From Hyaloperonospora brassicae (Eukaryota > Oomycota > Peronosporomycetes > Peronosporales > Peronosporaceae), in the NCBI GenBank assembly GCA_947650285.1, contig CANTFL010000665.1:62001-126000 (forward strand): a DNA stretch of 64,000 nucleotides, in the 5' to 3' direction. The position numbers were made by a program, and so were the translations under genes. Under the pieces are notes generated by a model. That model saw only the letters and a program-made list of their open reading frames with translations. It was not told the origin of the DNA and searched no databases. Positions 1-10,786 of the stretch are shown one piece after another. Every line of letters begins with the position of its first letter. Within the stretch, counting starts at the first letter, position 1.

Positions 1-557
1 GGGGAAAGAGTTGGGTGTGAAATGCTTGACAGATCGTTTTGAGTCATAACGCATGCTTCTACGGGTGTGTAAATTCTACTAATTTGATTTTGGGCTGAGT
101 CGGATAAGCTGGACGAAAGATCATGATGTACACTGTAGGATCGTCGTTCACCATGGCTAAATCGCGATTGCAATCGGTCAGATGGTCAGCCTGTCAGAAG
201 ATAACGAACATGTAGACGGGCGCTTACAAGCTGCCACGGCCCTACAAGCACACACACCTTCTGCACTGATCTGAAAGCGGTTAGGCCGTCTTAGCTTCGC
301 GTGCTGTATTGAGATTGCCCGTTGCTAAGGCGACATGTACAATGAACGAAGGGTATAGTGCTACCTGCGTCTCGGAAGCTGTTACCAGCCTTCTGGACCG
401 CAGTGTGTACTAAGTTAAAGTTCAAGCCTGATTTATATTTTATTTGTTGTTCAACTAAATGTAAATCATAAGATGATTGATTATTATGCACTAATTGGAT
501 GCGCGTCACTTTAGAAGCGCATCCCTACGCGGCGAGCTTAGATATAGTCAAGCCTCC

Positions 558-584
558 TGATGACGTCCGTTTGTGACGTCATCA
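558..584. repeat. 10-bp perfect inverted repeat (hairpin)
   Basis: Two perfect 10-bp arms (TGATGACGTC and its reverse complement) are separated by 7 bases. The arms contain TGACGTCA-like halves resembling a CRE/bZIP site. No gene lies close enough to assign it as a promoter element. Confidence 0.6.
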
Positions 585-678
585 TGACGCCTAGTCTCAA
601 CTGGGCGTCATCCTCTTTAATGTGAATACCATGGATGGTTATCACGTACCCGAGGGTGGTTCACATTGGTGTGCCTCA

Positions 679-725
679 CCCACGTGGTAGGTCTTAAGTG
701 CATACCCAAGTGGCAGGTCTTAAGT
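679..725. repeat. Two-copy 26-bp tandem repeat
   Basis: A 21-base unit (CCCACGTGGTAGGTCTTAAGT) recurs 26 bp downstream with two differences. The first copy contains a CACGTG E-box palindrome that is lost in the second. Confidence 0.6.
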
Positions 726-2640
726 ACTTCACGTATCATTTAGACCAGCCCGTCAAGAATGCAGTACGTGACGGGTACGTGTATCATGTATGCATTTAAG
801 CCCGTTACAGAACAGCAGTGATATGAAATACGAGCGTCCGGTACGCTCACGGCGTTAATTTGCTGGAAAGTCGTCGCGCTCTGGAGTCGATTGACGGCGG
901 GCTCTCGATACATGAACTGGTAACGCGTGTGCCACGCATTAGTCCTGAGGTGAAAGAAGGTCTTTGATCGCAAAACCTTGAGCAAACAAATGGTCAGTCA
1001 TCTCAGACATTGACATAGAAACGTGTGCAACTGCTACTCCCGTTGCAGTCTTTCATGTGCTGCGGTTGTCACAGAATGTTTATTGTCGAGGACCACACTG
1101 ATACCAGCGCAAGTGAACGAACACTACGGCTAACGTTCGCTGCGACGAGCTCAGGGTGCGTGCGAAAAAATACTGGAAGAAGAAGTAATGTAGCTCGCAT
1201 TCTTTTCTCACCACTTTGTGCCACCTTTGATCTGCAGAAGAGGCGAGCGAGATTGTGGCTGATATGTGGCTCAATCGACAAGAGAATTATCGCCGGTGTA
1301 GATGCGATCAATTGCAAAGACTGTTTGTTACTCATCGATATATCGTGAATAGCCGTGTGATCGACGTGTCGTTGCATTAGCGACCGGCATTTTTAGCTAA
1401 CAGCTACAGCTATGGTGTCTGCTAAGATCGGCCGAACAAGCGAACCGAATATGTGGCCAGACACCCGAGTCAGCCACATATTTCGTTCGCTTGCGCGCAA
1501 TGAAACAATTTGCTTACAGTTTGTGCGACACCTCTTGCAGTGTACTTAGTCACGGAAAGAATGTACAAAAGCGCCACCTGTGCTTCACCTTGGTACGCTA
1601 GCGCCTATGGACGATACACTACGTTCCGTAGATCCCGCGCGCCAAATGTGTGTTTCGTATACGCTTTTTCAGTATCGTTGACAGCACTTTGCATGCAATC
1701 GTCTTGTTAGCGACCTTGGATGATCGTACAACATGGAAACGGTCTGCCGTCTTGCCGCCGAATCTTGTCGACACACGAGAGCAGAGATAGAAAGGGCACG
1801 TTGTGTGGAAGCAAAAAGGCGGCGGTAGCCCATCGGAGTTGACCTCGTCCGATGCTTGTGCTATCAACCCATGTACATGGCTAGAGGGGGGAGTCGCAGC
1901 ATGAAGCTAGCGTTTGCTGATCGTCGAACTTCGACGTCGTGTTGTTTGCGGTACCGCATCGATGCTCAACGACCAGCTTTTGATTGACGTTTTGCGACGT
2001 GATAGATAACGAACGCATCGGTCCGAGCATACGTCCACGGCGCCTTCGGAGAACAACACCAAGCACGTGTGTGACGTTGTCGAGATTGTGGACTCTATTC
2101 TCATTCATAAAACCCGACCGGCCGACGGTCCGCAACGATGTTGTTACGACACCTGCCATCTGACAGTCGATATGGTCTTGATCGACAGTGTAAGGACTGC
2201 GCTGCATCATCGGTGCTGTCTTCATCGTTTGCCTCTTCCTATCAATGTTACCCATTGTATCTGCTCCAGCTCTGTAAACGGTGTCCGTGTAATGCACAGA
2301 CCTGCAGCGAAGTCATGTTGCGCACGTCCGCCTCGATGGCAATGTCACGCACAGCTTCCTTTGCAAGTTGTGAGTCACACGCAAACTATCGTTGGAGCGG
2401 CAGTCGACCGCACGATCAGGCGGTGGTGTTGCAGCGGTCACGTACTCGCGACTGCACGAGTTTCAGTGGTTTCGTAGAGTGTAAAACACTCGCACGCGCT
2501 TTGAGAAAGTCAGCACGAGTGACAAACACGATACCGTTCGACAGCTACCGACTTCTTCTGGTGCCTCTGTAAAGGACGTAGTGAGTAGAGAGTTCATCAA
2601 AACAGTGCGCGATCTTCCCATCAGGTGCTTGCAGCACAGA

Positions 2641-2991
2641 TCAAAAAACGTCTGCTGGCCGCGTCAGCAAATCTGTGAGGTGGATTTTGCCATGGCGTGG
2701 TATCAATTCACACAGGTTCTCGAAAGAAAAAACATCGCTATCTTCGCGTAAATGCGCGGAGCGCACAATATCTGCTTCCTTTTTGTGTGTAAAAGACCGG
2801 CCAAAAGAAAATGTCGCAGCTAAAATAAGGCGACGGACGATCTTGTCGATTCGCAAGCAAATGGCGATTACAACGGCAGCAGTCGCGACCACAGGTGCTA
2901 TCCACGAAGTCATGACTGCGTCCGTGTCAGTCCTCGTGACGGTCATGCTCGTGCCCCAGAGTCTGGCAGTCCCTGCAAAAGTGCCCTTCAT
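2641..2991 (-). CDS. Possible small single-pass membrane protein, unrecognised
   Basis: The minus-strand frame from an ATG at 2991 encodes about 116 residues. A hydrophobic segment near residues 27-45 (WIAPVVATAAVVIAICL) is followed by basic residues, then a charged C-terminal half. The frame is open further upstream (to 3261) without a clear ATG, so an upstream exon is possible. Amino-acid make-up is plausible for a real protein. No family was recognised, and the opposite strand also has a 156-codon open frame, so this is a weak call. Confidence 0.25.
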   Translation of the reverse strand: MKGTFAGTARLWGTSMTVTRTDTDAVMTSWIAPVVATAAVVIAICLRIDKIVRRLILAATFSFGRSFTHKKEADIVRSAHLREDSDVFSFENLCELIPRHGKIHLTDLLTRPADVF

Positions 2992-3261
2992 GCGCTTGTG
3001 CACCTCTTTCGCCGCGTTCGTGGCCAGTTCAGAGGGAGTCGCTTTTTGTGGCCCGCGCGAGCCAGAGCAGCGGCGCGATCCGCAGCATCTGTGCGCGTCC
3101 CAGCAGATACTTGAGTGGGACAGAAGCAGGCGCCGTCCGTTCTGATCCCCGCAGTAACGTAGGGCGATCAATCGTCTGCACGCTGGAGCTGCAGACGGGC
3201 CATGAAGACAGAGGGCTCTGTCGTCTGGCGGCAACGGACGCTCCAATATCTGCTGCTGCAC

Positions 3262-3855
3262 CCGCTGCTGAACCGACTCGATTACTCGCTTTCACAGGTC
3301 CTCCATCGCCCTAAAAGTCGGGGCATCATTTCTTACAGGTCCTCTCTGTGCGCACCAGACGTCCTACAACACGACACGCTGCTTCCCATCTCCCTCGTCC
3401 TTCTCCTCCTTTCTCTTCTGCAGTTGCCACTGCCGCTCCTGCCGCCTCCTCGTGCACTTTGTATTGGCAACTGAACGCGCGGTGTGGGTCTCGTGTACCC
3501 CACGTCTCGGCTCCTACTGCAGCGCCATTGACGGCCTCCACAAGCAAGAAAGGTACAGCAACCGATCGAGTGGCGCTGTTGTACGATCGTTTGTGGCCGT
3601 CCACCTCTTAGTCGCGCTCGGGCGCGTCGGGTCGGCCTCATCTTTTCTCGTCCTGTTCGTACTTATGACACCACACTATGCTGACTTACGATTACTATTG
3701 CTGCTATTGTTATTGTGATCATGTTCTTGGGACCGCACCTGGTCGGTGATTGATTGCTACAGTTTTTCCAGGACTTTTACCGACCACTGTGGACCTCTTT
3801 TTTGTTTCCGGCCTCGTCAGTAACAGTTGTGGCATCGTTTCCGTGCCTACATGGG
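3262..3855. promoter_or_regulatory. 5' flank of the phospholipase D gene
   Basis: About 600 bp separate the weak minus-strand ORF from the phospholipase D start. The PLD frame stays open upstream to 3754 but has no ATG before 3856. Pyrimidine-rich blocks are common here, as is usual in oomycete promoters, but I cannot fix a transcription start. Confidence 0.35.
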
Positions 3856-6800
3856 ATGCCTGGAGCTGAAGACGACCTGAGACTACAAACCGCAGCTGCT
3901 AAAGACCACTGTCTTGCAACGCCGCGATTTACCAAGAACTCTGCATTTTCAGGCCCGAGCAGCGTCGCTAGTGCCAAGAGCTATCAATCGAGTGAGCTGG
4001 GCGTGGACGCGGACCTCTTTGGCGTCGAGTGTACGGACAGTGAAATCCTTGAGGGGCTAAACGACGGGGAGATGACGATCATGAATGACGACGATGCGGA
4101 TCTGAGCGAGGAGGAAGAGGAAGTTATGGAGAACTCGATTGACTTTTCGGTCAATAGGGCCACCGTGACACGCGCGGGGGTTATTCCGTGCTGTGTGTTT
4201 GTGGGCAGAGTGCGCTGGGGCACTACGGACTGGGAGATTTACTTTGGACAGAAACAGCTACTGCGACTGCATCTGCACTTACACTTGCACTGTCTCCTTC
4301 ACCACCGTAGACTTATGCAAGGTGTGCATCTGCCATGGACGATTTGGCGTGAGAAGCGAGCCGAAAAACGAGTCGAGGACGTGTATGTGGTGCAGGACTA
4401 TATCAGGGAGCTACTGAAAGACAGGAACTTGCGAAACTCTGAACCGTTGTTGTCGTTCTTGGAGGTGAGCCCGTCGCGAGCGATGTTGCGGCTTGGGCCG
4501 TCGCTTAAGGAAGGGTATGTGCACATGCGCATCAACGGACCGTTTCAGCTACCGCTGTATACTTGCTTCAATCGCACAATTGAGGCATTGTACCGGCATT
4601 TGTACCGTGCTTGGATGCGTATAGCTTTTGTGTCAGCTATCGTGGGCTTCATTTTTCCAGTCTGCCTTGTGATTGTGACGAGTCTCCCCACGTTCTTTTC
4701 TCCTCAAAAGGAGCTGGTGAAATCGGATTCGGGCGCGAAAGAGGTGTCGACAAAGTTGAACACGGCTGGCGTTTTCTTGGGCCTTGCTGTTCTAGCAGGC
4801 ATCATCTTTTTTGCCGGGTTCGTTTACAAGTTTTTTCAGCATCGCCTTGGTGTCATCCGGCGATGGGTTGTCCTGAAACCGTCGTGCTTTGCCGCATACC
4901 GCAATCGGAACGACCGAGAGCCAAGCGAGGTGTTCCTGTTCGACAAGACATTTACGGCAAGGAAAGGAAGTTACAGGCAAGGAGTGAGCTGGATGCCGAG
5001 TGGTCTAGTCGTTGGCAGCAAAGCTGGTGATATCGAAATCGATACGGGACATTACTACACTCGACTAACAGCTTTTGTCGCTCTGATGGGAGTTTGCTAT
5101 GGCATCATGCGTCTATCCAATAGCATTTATGACTTTGAGGACCTCACGCTGGATAAGAGCCTCGGTGTGCCGATCGCGAATGCTTCGGGATACGAAAATT
5201 GGAATACGAGTAGCGATATTGAATACTGCGGCTATTACTTTACGGTACCCGAAGGCAGAACGGTCTACATCGAGAGTAAGGGTAACAACGCTGTTATTTC
5301 GCAGCTCCAGATGCCGTCCTCCAATTCGATGACCGCAAACCTCGGATATTTTTGGCAAAGTGATAGCATGGGGTACAGTTTGAACGTGATCACGAACGCG
5401 GTTGGGGCAGGCACGATGGTGAGTGTGGTGAAGCCAATCGACGCAACGAACGATCGCTTTTTTGCATCGGGCCTGAATTACACGCTGGAAAGTATTGGGA
5501 GCTTGACGCTGGAGGGCGTTGGCACTGACCTTGACGTGCAACAATTTGGCAACATCGGCAGTTTGTGTGCGATACCCGTGCGCATTTCGCCTCTCACATG
5601 GCGGTCGTACATCTACTACCTGCTGTTCCTGTTTGCAGGCGGTATCATCGCACCAGTGGTTGGCTTTTTGGCTAACTATTTTGTGACGTACCTTGGTATA
5701 TGGCATCCGCACGTGCGCAGAGACCATTGGTATCGATGTGTGTGTCGCCTGCAGAAGCTCAAGCGCCAGGAGTCTTCCACGCGGTTTGACTCCTTCGCCC
5801 CGCGGCACATTAGCGCTCTGGGCGACGACGATAGCGCCATCGTTAGTGCTAAAGCGAAGGCCGCAAGCTTGCCGTTTCGAAGCAACCCGACTAGTGCAAT
5901 CAACCAGGTGGTGGAGTCGGTATCTAAACTGGACCCGGAAAGTACCGCTTGTATGGGCACCGGGAATTTAGCTTCGTCATCTGGGCGCGTGGACAGCAGC
6001 ACCCAATCCGAGGAAATGCTTGAAGCACCGCCTCCAAGCCCTAGTGCTGTCAGCTGGCATGTGGACGCAGAAGACACGTACGAAGCGATGTTTAACGCAA
6101 TCTCTGGCGCAAAATACGAGATTCTGATTGCTGGATGGTGGGTGTGTCCGGACTTGTTCTTGCTCCGTCCGGGTCGGAAGTTACACCCACGTGACCTTGA
6201 CGATGATTCTGACGAGCAGCAAGTGAACAAGACGATGCTGCGCCAGCTGCTGATGAAGAAAGCTGAGGCTGGTGTCAAAATCTACGTGCTTATTTATCGC
6301 GAAGTGAAGCTGGCGCTTACTCTGAACAGCGCATATACAAAGCGCAGTCTGATGGTGCATCCTAACATTCGGGTTTTGCGTGATCCGATTTTCCAGATCC
6401 AAAGTCTGGGGTTCTGGTCGCACCATGAGAAGATTGTGTGTATTGATCAGTCTTTGGCATTTGCGGGTGGACTGGATCTGTGTTTCGGCCGATACGACCA
6501 CAGTGGACACCCTATCAGCGACCCTAGCAACGATCCTGTCTGGCGAGGCAAGGACTACTCGAATCCGATCATCAAGGACTTTGTTCGGGTAAACAAACCG
6601 TTCGAAGACCTTATCGACCGGCATTCTCAACCCCGAATGCCTTGGCATGACGTTCATTGCAGTATTTCTGGTCCGCCCGTTCAGGATGTAGCTTTCCACT
6701 TCATCCAGCGTTGGAACTTTGTGTGTTCGAAAAACGACTACCAGCTTCGAACTGGTTGGTGCATATGCTTTCGTTCGCGGCGGTTCAAGTTCTTGCCGAA

Positions 6801-9285
6801 ATGCCTCGTGCCAATGGACTTCAACGGATGGACACTGCAGTACCCATCGTCGGAACCGGAAGCGCTGCGGGATGGGTCTTCACGATCAACCATTCCTGTC
6901 GTTCGTGAGGACTCGTTGACTATGGAACCGTTCCAAGTGGTACAATCGACGAACCCCATGTACCCGTGCACTGCCTCGGGTCCGCAGTGGCCACCGACCA
7001 CTTCATTGCATCCGCTGAACCCGATGCGGCCACCCTTCACGAATGTGTCGACGACCCCGGGCCAACTGGACGATGGGGAGGTGATGCGCGCTCAGCGTGG
7101 CGAGTCAATACTCCAAGTGTTTCATCCAAACGCTAGTATTTGCAACGTCCAGGTGTGCCGCTCAGTGTCTATGTGGTCGGCTGGCGTGCCCACGGAGGCG
7201 AGCATCCAGGCTGCCTACATGGATATGATCGCAAAGTCGAAGCACTTTTTGTACATTGAGAACCAGTTCTTTATTTCGGGAATGGACGGCAACGGGATCG
7301 TACGCAACCGGATCCTGCAAGCGTTGGTCGATCGTATCGAGCGTGCCGTGCTGCGTGACGAGAAATTTCGGGTCTATGTGGTTATGCCACTGCTTCCGGC
7401 TTTCGAGGGTAACGTGCGCAGCCACGAGCTCACGAACCTTCACGCGGTTATGCATTGGCAGTTTGCGACCATCTGTCGAGGTCGCTACAGCCTTTTCGAG
7501 GCGCTAACTAGCGTGACAAACCACCCCGAGAACTACGTGGTTTTCTTCGGATTGCGACAATATGGCATCATGCCAAATGGATGCGTGTCAACCGAGCAGA
7601 TCTACATTCACAGCAAGCTCATGATCGCCGATGACCGGTGCGCTATCATCGGTAGTGCTAACATCAATGACCGCAGTATGAACGGCGATCGTGACTCAGA
7701 GATCGCGCTTGTTATCGAGGACATGCAGTATGAAGACGGCCTCATGAACGAGAAGCCGTACCGACGAGGGGTTGCGGCCAGTAAGCTTCGGCTACAGCTA
7801 TTCCGCGAGCACCTAGGTCTGTCCGATGACGACAACTGTGTCGCGGATCCAGTGTCCGATCGCACATGGCAATCCATTAAATCGACCGCCTCGAACAACA
7901 CCAAGATTTTCGAGGCTGTGTTTGACTGCGCCCCGTCCAACCGCATGCGCGCGTTTGTGAATTTCCAGAGTATCGAAGTGACGCAGATCTTTGAGAATCA
8001 GCGTATGAATGTGCTGAAGGTGCCGGGGCGATCGCACTTGTGGGATGCAAACAACCTGAAGGAGGGAGACTACGCGCCTTGGACCGACGTCAACGGTGTG
8101 CCTATTGCGGCAGACCGCGTGGATCTGAACGACTTTGAGGTGGACAACCTCAGGGACCGGAAGAAGAAGTTGTTCTCGATGGACCACGACGGCTGGTGCT
8201 ACGCGCGCAACTTTTCCGTTTTCCAGGAGGTTCGTACGATGAAGACTGACTACAAGAAACGCGAGAAGCTGCAGCATCTTGTAGCCGATCGGCTAATGGC
8301 TCAAGTCCGGCGGCGTCGGTGGGTCAAGAAGGGGTTGCTGCCGCCACGTCCTGACGCTCGCGACAGCTCTTATAGCCTAGCTAGTGACGAAGAGGAGCAC
8401 GGGCGGTTCCACTCCATTTGGCGAAGGCTTCAGCAAGGAGACTTCAGTCGCTCGAACTCTGTCAGTATGACCCCGACGAGTCGCAGTCAATTGGACTCAG
8501 GAGGTGGAATGACTGACAGCTTGGCTGCCGATGACATGACTCGTGGTCGCCAGCTGTACAACCCGGTGTCTATGCCGTCAGATGGCTCGGCACTGGTGGC
8601 AGATACTGCTACATCGTCGCGGCCTGCCGTGCTCGGTGACACTGCGTCGTATCCAAATACCCCAAGCTCCCGGTCGGCACCTCGAAGTCCGTTTGTTAGC
8701 GCGCTCGTAAGCAAGCCCCGCTGTGTGCGCAGTGCACGCACGTCACCTGTCCGAAGTGCGGGTGGCGGGGCTCAAACTTGCACCAATGCACGAAGCGCGC
8801 GCGGTAGCTTTCACGGTTTGTTTAGTGTCGGTGGCAATCGACAGCCCGGTACAGATGACGAATCGAGCGAAGCAGGCAGCGAGTACGGAGGAGCGCACAG
8901 CATTCGCGCGTCACTCAGGCGATGGTATTCCACGATGGACGTGTTGGACTTCAGCCGTCGCTCAAAGTTCAACGCCGAGTACTTTGACACGAGTGAGGAC
9001 AATGTGGACGGCGACGATTCGCTACTGGAGGATGGCCGAACGAGCTACCACGCAGCTACTCGGGAAGGTCTGCTGACTGAAGGAGATGGCGAAGAAGATG
9101 AAGACGAAGACGCCGACTGCCAGATAAGTCACGTGCAGACAGCTGCCACGGTCCGCAAGGAGGACGAGACGCGAGCTCGTGGTCAGCTGTCGGAGATCCG
9201 CGGCCACCTCGTGGAGTTCCCGCTCGAATTTTTGGTCGAAGAGATTCTCAAGCCGTCGGTCTTGCCTGCCGACATTCATATTTAA
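3856..9285 (+). CDS. PX/TM-type phospholipase D
   Basis: A single exon encodes about 1809 residues from the first in-frame ATG. It should hydrolyse phosphatidylcholine-like lipids to phosphatidic acid at a membrane. Both HKD catalytic motifs are intact: HHEKIVCIDQ near residue 856 and HSKLMIADD near 1252, the second followed by GSANINDRSMNGDRDSE. The N-terminal part looks like a PX domain (ending near QDYIRELL and PLLSFLEVS). Membrane segments follow near 256-278, 303-327, 404-420 and 584-609, with a PH-like stretch (RRWVVLKPSCFAAY) after the second. The last 450 residues are Ser-rich and acidic and look disordered. This architecture matches the PXTM-PLD class described from Phytophthora. An odd Leu/His-rich run near residues 137-150 interrupts the PX region. 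The frame is open upstream of the ATG to 3754, so a longer N-terminus cannot be excluded. Confidence 0.9.
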   Translation: MPGAEDDLRLQTAAAKDHCLATPRFTKNSAFSGPSSVASAKSYQSSELGVDADLFGVECTDSEILEGLNDGEMTIMNDDDADLSEEEEEVMENSIDFSVNRATVTRAGVIPCCVFVGRVRWGTTDWEIYFGQKQLLRLHLHLHLHCLLHHRRLMQGVHLPWTIWREKRAEKRVEDVYVVQDYIRELLKDRNLRNSEPLLSFLEVSPSRAMLRLGPSLKEGYVHMRINGPFQLPLYTCFNRTIEALYRHLYRAWMRIAFVSAIVGFIFPVCLVIVTSLPTFFSPQKELVKSDSGAKEVSTKLNTAGVFLGLAVLAGIIFFAGFVYKFFQHRLGVIRRWVVLKPSCFAAYRNRNDREPSEVFLFDKTFTARKGSYRQGVSWMPSGLVVGSKAGDIEIDTGHYYTRLTAFVALMGVCYGIMRLSNSIYDFEDLTLDKSLGVPIANASGYENWNTSSDIEYCGYYFTVPEGRTVYIESKGNNAVISQLQMPSSNSMTANLGYFWQSDSMGYSLNVITNAVGAGTMVSVVKPIDATNDRFFASGLNYTLESIGSLTLEGVGTDLDVQQFGNIGSLCAIPVRISPLTWRSYIYYLLFLFAGGIIAPVVGFLANYFVTYLGIWHPHVRRDHWYRCVCRLQKLKRQESSTRFDSFAPRHISALGDDDSAIVSAKAKAASLPFRSNPTSAINQVVESVSKLDPESTACMGTGNLASSSGRVDSSTQSEEMLEAPPPSPSAVSWHVDAEDTYEAMFNAISGAKYEILIAGWWVCPDLFLLRPGRKLHPRDLDDDSDEQQVNKTMLRQLLMKKAEAGVKIYVLIYREVKLALTLNSAYTKRSLMVHPNIRVLRDPIFQIQSLGFWSHHEKIVCIDQSLAFAGGLDLCFGRYDHSGHPISDPSNDPVWRGKDYSNPIIKDFVRVNKPFEDLIDRHSQPRMPWHDVHCSISGPPVQDVAFHFIQRWNFVCSKNDYQLRTGWCICFRSRRFKFLPKCLVPMDFNGWTLQYPSSEPEALRDGSSRSTIPVVREDSLTMEPFQVVQSTNPMYPCTASGPQWPPTTSLHPLNPMRPPFTNVSTTPGQLDDGEVMRAQRGESILQVFHPNASICNVQVCRSVSMWSAGVPTEASIQAAYMDMIAKSKHFLYIENQFFISGMDGNGIVRNRILQALVDRIERAVLRDEKFRVYVVMPLLPAFEGNVRSHELTNLHAVMHWQFATICRGRYSLFEALTSVTNHPENYVVFFGLRQYGIMPNGCVSTEQIYIHSKLMIADDRCAIIGSANINDRSMNGDRDSEIALVIEDMQYEDGLMNEKPYRRGVAASKLRLQLFREHLGLSDDDNCVADPVSDRTWQSIKSTASNNTKIFEAVFDCAPSNRMRAFVNFQSIEVTQIFENQRMNVLKVPGRSHLWDANNLKEGDYAPWTDVNGVPIAADRVDLNDFEVDNLRDRKKKLFSMDHDGWCYARNFSVFQEVRTMKTDYKKREKLQHLVADRLMAQVRRRRWVKKGLLPPRPDARDSSYSLASDEEEHGRFHSIWRRLQQGDFSRSNSVSMTPTSRSQLDSGGGMTDSLAADDMTRGRQLYNPVSMPSDGSALVADTATSSRPAVLGDTASYPNTPSSRSAPRSPFVSALVSKPRCVRSARTSPVRSAGGGAQTCTNARSARGSFHGLFSVGGNRQPGTDDESSEAGSEYGGAHSIRASLRRWYSTMDVLDFSRRSKFNAEYFDTSEDNVDGDDSLLEDGRTSYHAATREGLLTEGDGEEDEDEDADCQISHVQTAATVRKEDETRARGQLSEIRGHLVEFPLEFLVEEILKPSVLPADIHI

Positions 9286-9496
9286 GCAGGCGGTGAAGTG
9301 CTGAGCTGGTACGGCGCACGGCAGCCGAAAGCGATGGCACGGGGCGCGAGCGAGTGGTATCGGCACAATGGACGAAGGAGAGCGTACGGTAGATGCGAAT
9401 TTAATTTGAGACTGTGTTTTACGACGGGGGTGTGCGTGTGGGTGTGTGCTCGCCCGCTCGCTCGCTCGAGATTGTGGCAGAAAAAAAGCCGTTGTG

Positions 9497-10573
9497 ATGT
9501 TTGTGTTTGAAGGTGCTGCGAGTGGAGCGCTGGCGTTGCTGGACGTGGCCACGAAGCTGCAAGTGCCAGTCGACGAGTACGTTGTGGTGGCAGGACGCGT
9601 GCCGAGCGGTCGACAGCTCACGTGTCTGGGTGGACGGGCCAAGCGTGACGGCAAGCGGCGACTGCTGGTCGTGCCATTGGCGCACGCTCGCGAAGCGGAG
9701 GCAGCTCGAAACGCCCGTGTGCAGGTGCTGGACGTGGGAGGCGCTGCGGTGCAGCTCTTGCACGGGGTGCGAGCGTGCTTCCCCACGCTCGTGCGGAAGG
9801 ATCTGATGGCGGACGTCGACAGCGACTCGGACGAGGAAGAAGACGCAGCGCGGACGAACAAGCACGAGGACGGAGCAAAGACTGCTGGCTCAGGAGCTGC
9901 AACGGATCCGCCGTCGACCGCAGACGCTCTCGCGTACTTGGACGACCTCAACGTCCAGACGTTTGCGACTCTTGACGAGCTCTTGCGCGCGTATGGCATT
10001 GCCGACGCCGTCGACGTGCACGCGGCGCTGCAGAGCGATCCGTCCGTGTCCGAGCACGACCAGTTGTTATGCATCGAGTGTCCGCCGGTCAGCGCCGCCG
10101 CCGCCGCCGATGCCGCTCAGGTCGGCCCCCTGCGCTCGTCATCTGCAGGTCGATCCCCCGGCCCCGTCGACTTTGGTGTGCTATTTCTCTCGGACCTGGC
10201 GCCACGCGAGTGCGCTAAGCAGTTTCTGCACATCCCAGTGCCCCGTTCGCTTCGACGACCGGCGTCCGCAGCGGCTGCCCGCGCGCTCGACAGCTTTCAG
10301 GACGCGACCGTGTTGACGTTCGGTACCAAGCGCGAGGAGACTGTCCACGGCGGTGGTAAGACGTGCGACGAGATGGTCACGAACATTCGGCTACGGCACG
10401 CGTCCGGCACGTTCTGCACACTTGTGGACCCGACCACAACGTGGGCGCAAGTGGCACAGGCGCTTCAGTCGGTGCTGCCACAGGTACGCGAGCTCGACGG
10501 CGAGCTGCGTCTCCGTCGCTTGGTGGGTCCAACGCCATGTGGCGTCGCCGTCAAAGTGCGGCTCGAGAGCTAG
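9497..10573 (+). CDS. Hypothetical protein, about 358 residues
   Basis: A single open frame starts at ATG 9497, 211 bp after the phospholipase D stop and on the same strand. Codon use is GC-rich like its neighbours, which supports a real gene. I recognise no family. The N-terminal 95 residues look like a compact alpha/beta fold (MFVFEGAASGALALLDVA). An acidic linker near residues 112-120 (DSDSDEEEDAA) is followed by a second folded-looking half that ends with VGPTPCGVAVKVRLES. There is no signal peptide or membrane segment. An in-frame GTG at 9446 would add 17 residues but is an unlikely start. Confidence 0.65.
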   Translation: MFVFEGAASGALALLDVATKLQVPVDEYVVVAGRVPSGRQLTCLGGRAKRDGKRRLLVVPLAHAREAEAARNARVQVLDVGGAAVQLLHGVRACFPTLVRKDLMADVDSDSDEEEDAARTNKHEDGAKTAGSGAATDPPSTADALAYLDDLNVQTFATLDELLRAYGIADAVDVHAALQSDPSVSEHDQLLCIECPPVSAAAAADAAQVGPLRSSSAGRSPGPVDFGVLFLSDLAPRECAKQFLHIPVPRSLRRPASAAAARALDSFQDATVLTFGTKREETVHGGGKTCDEMVTNIRLRHASGTFCTLVDPTTTWAQVAQALQSVLPQVRELDGELRLRRLVGPTPCGVAVKVRLES

Positions 10574-10730
10574 AGACCGAGCACGGCCGCACACACACAC
10601 ATTGGACCGACAAGAAGACGGAGGAGAAGAAGACGAGGAAGAGCCGTAACGACCAACACCAACACCAACAACACGAAGAAGCAGTCGTCGACGCGTGTTT
10701 GCTTCTTCTTCTTCCAGCGAGTCCCGCGCG

Positions 10731-10786
10731 TCACGTCTTGTTGTCTGCGGCCCACGCGTCACGTCTTGTTGTCTGCGGCCCGCGCG
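10731..10786. repeat. 28-bp tandem duplication across a stop codon
   Basis: Two 28-bp copies (10731-10758 and 10759-10786) match at 27 of 28 positions. The TGA stop of the MSS51-like gene on the minus strand lies at the start of the second copy, so the stop triplet itself is duplicated downstream of the gene. Confidence 0.85.

Larger units (their letters stand above)
1..2640. other. Gene-poor stretch, no supported gene
   Basis: No open frame here looks like a conserved protein. Every frame longer than about 60 codons is short, lacks a recognisable domain, and is matched by equally long frames on the other strand. The only structures I could pick out are a hairpin near 558-584 and a short tandem repeat near 679-725. 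This may be decayed transposon DNA or gene-poor intergenic sequence. Confidence 0.6.
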
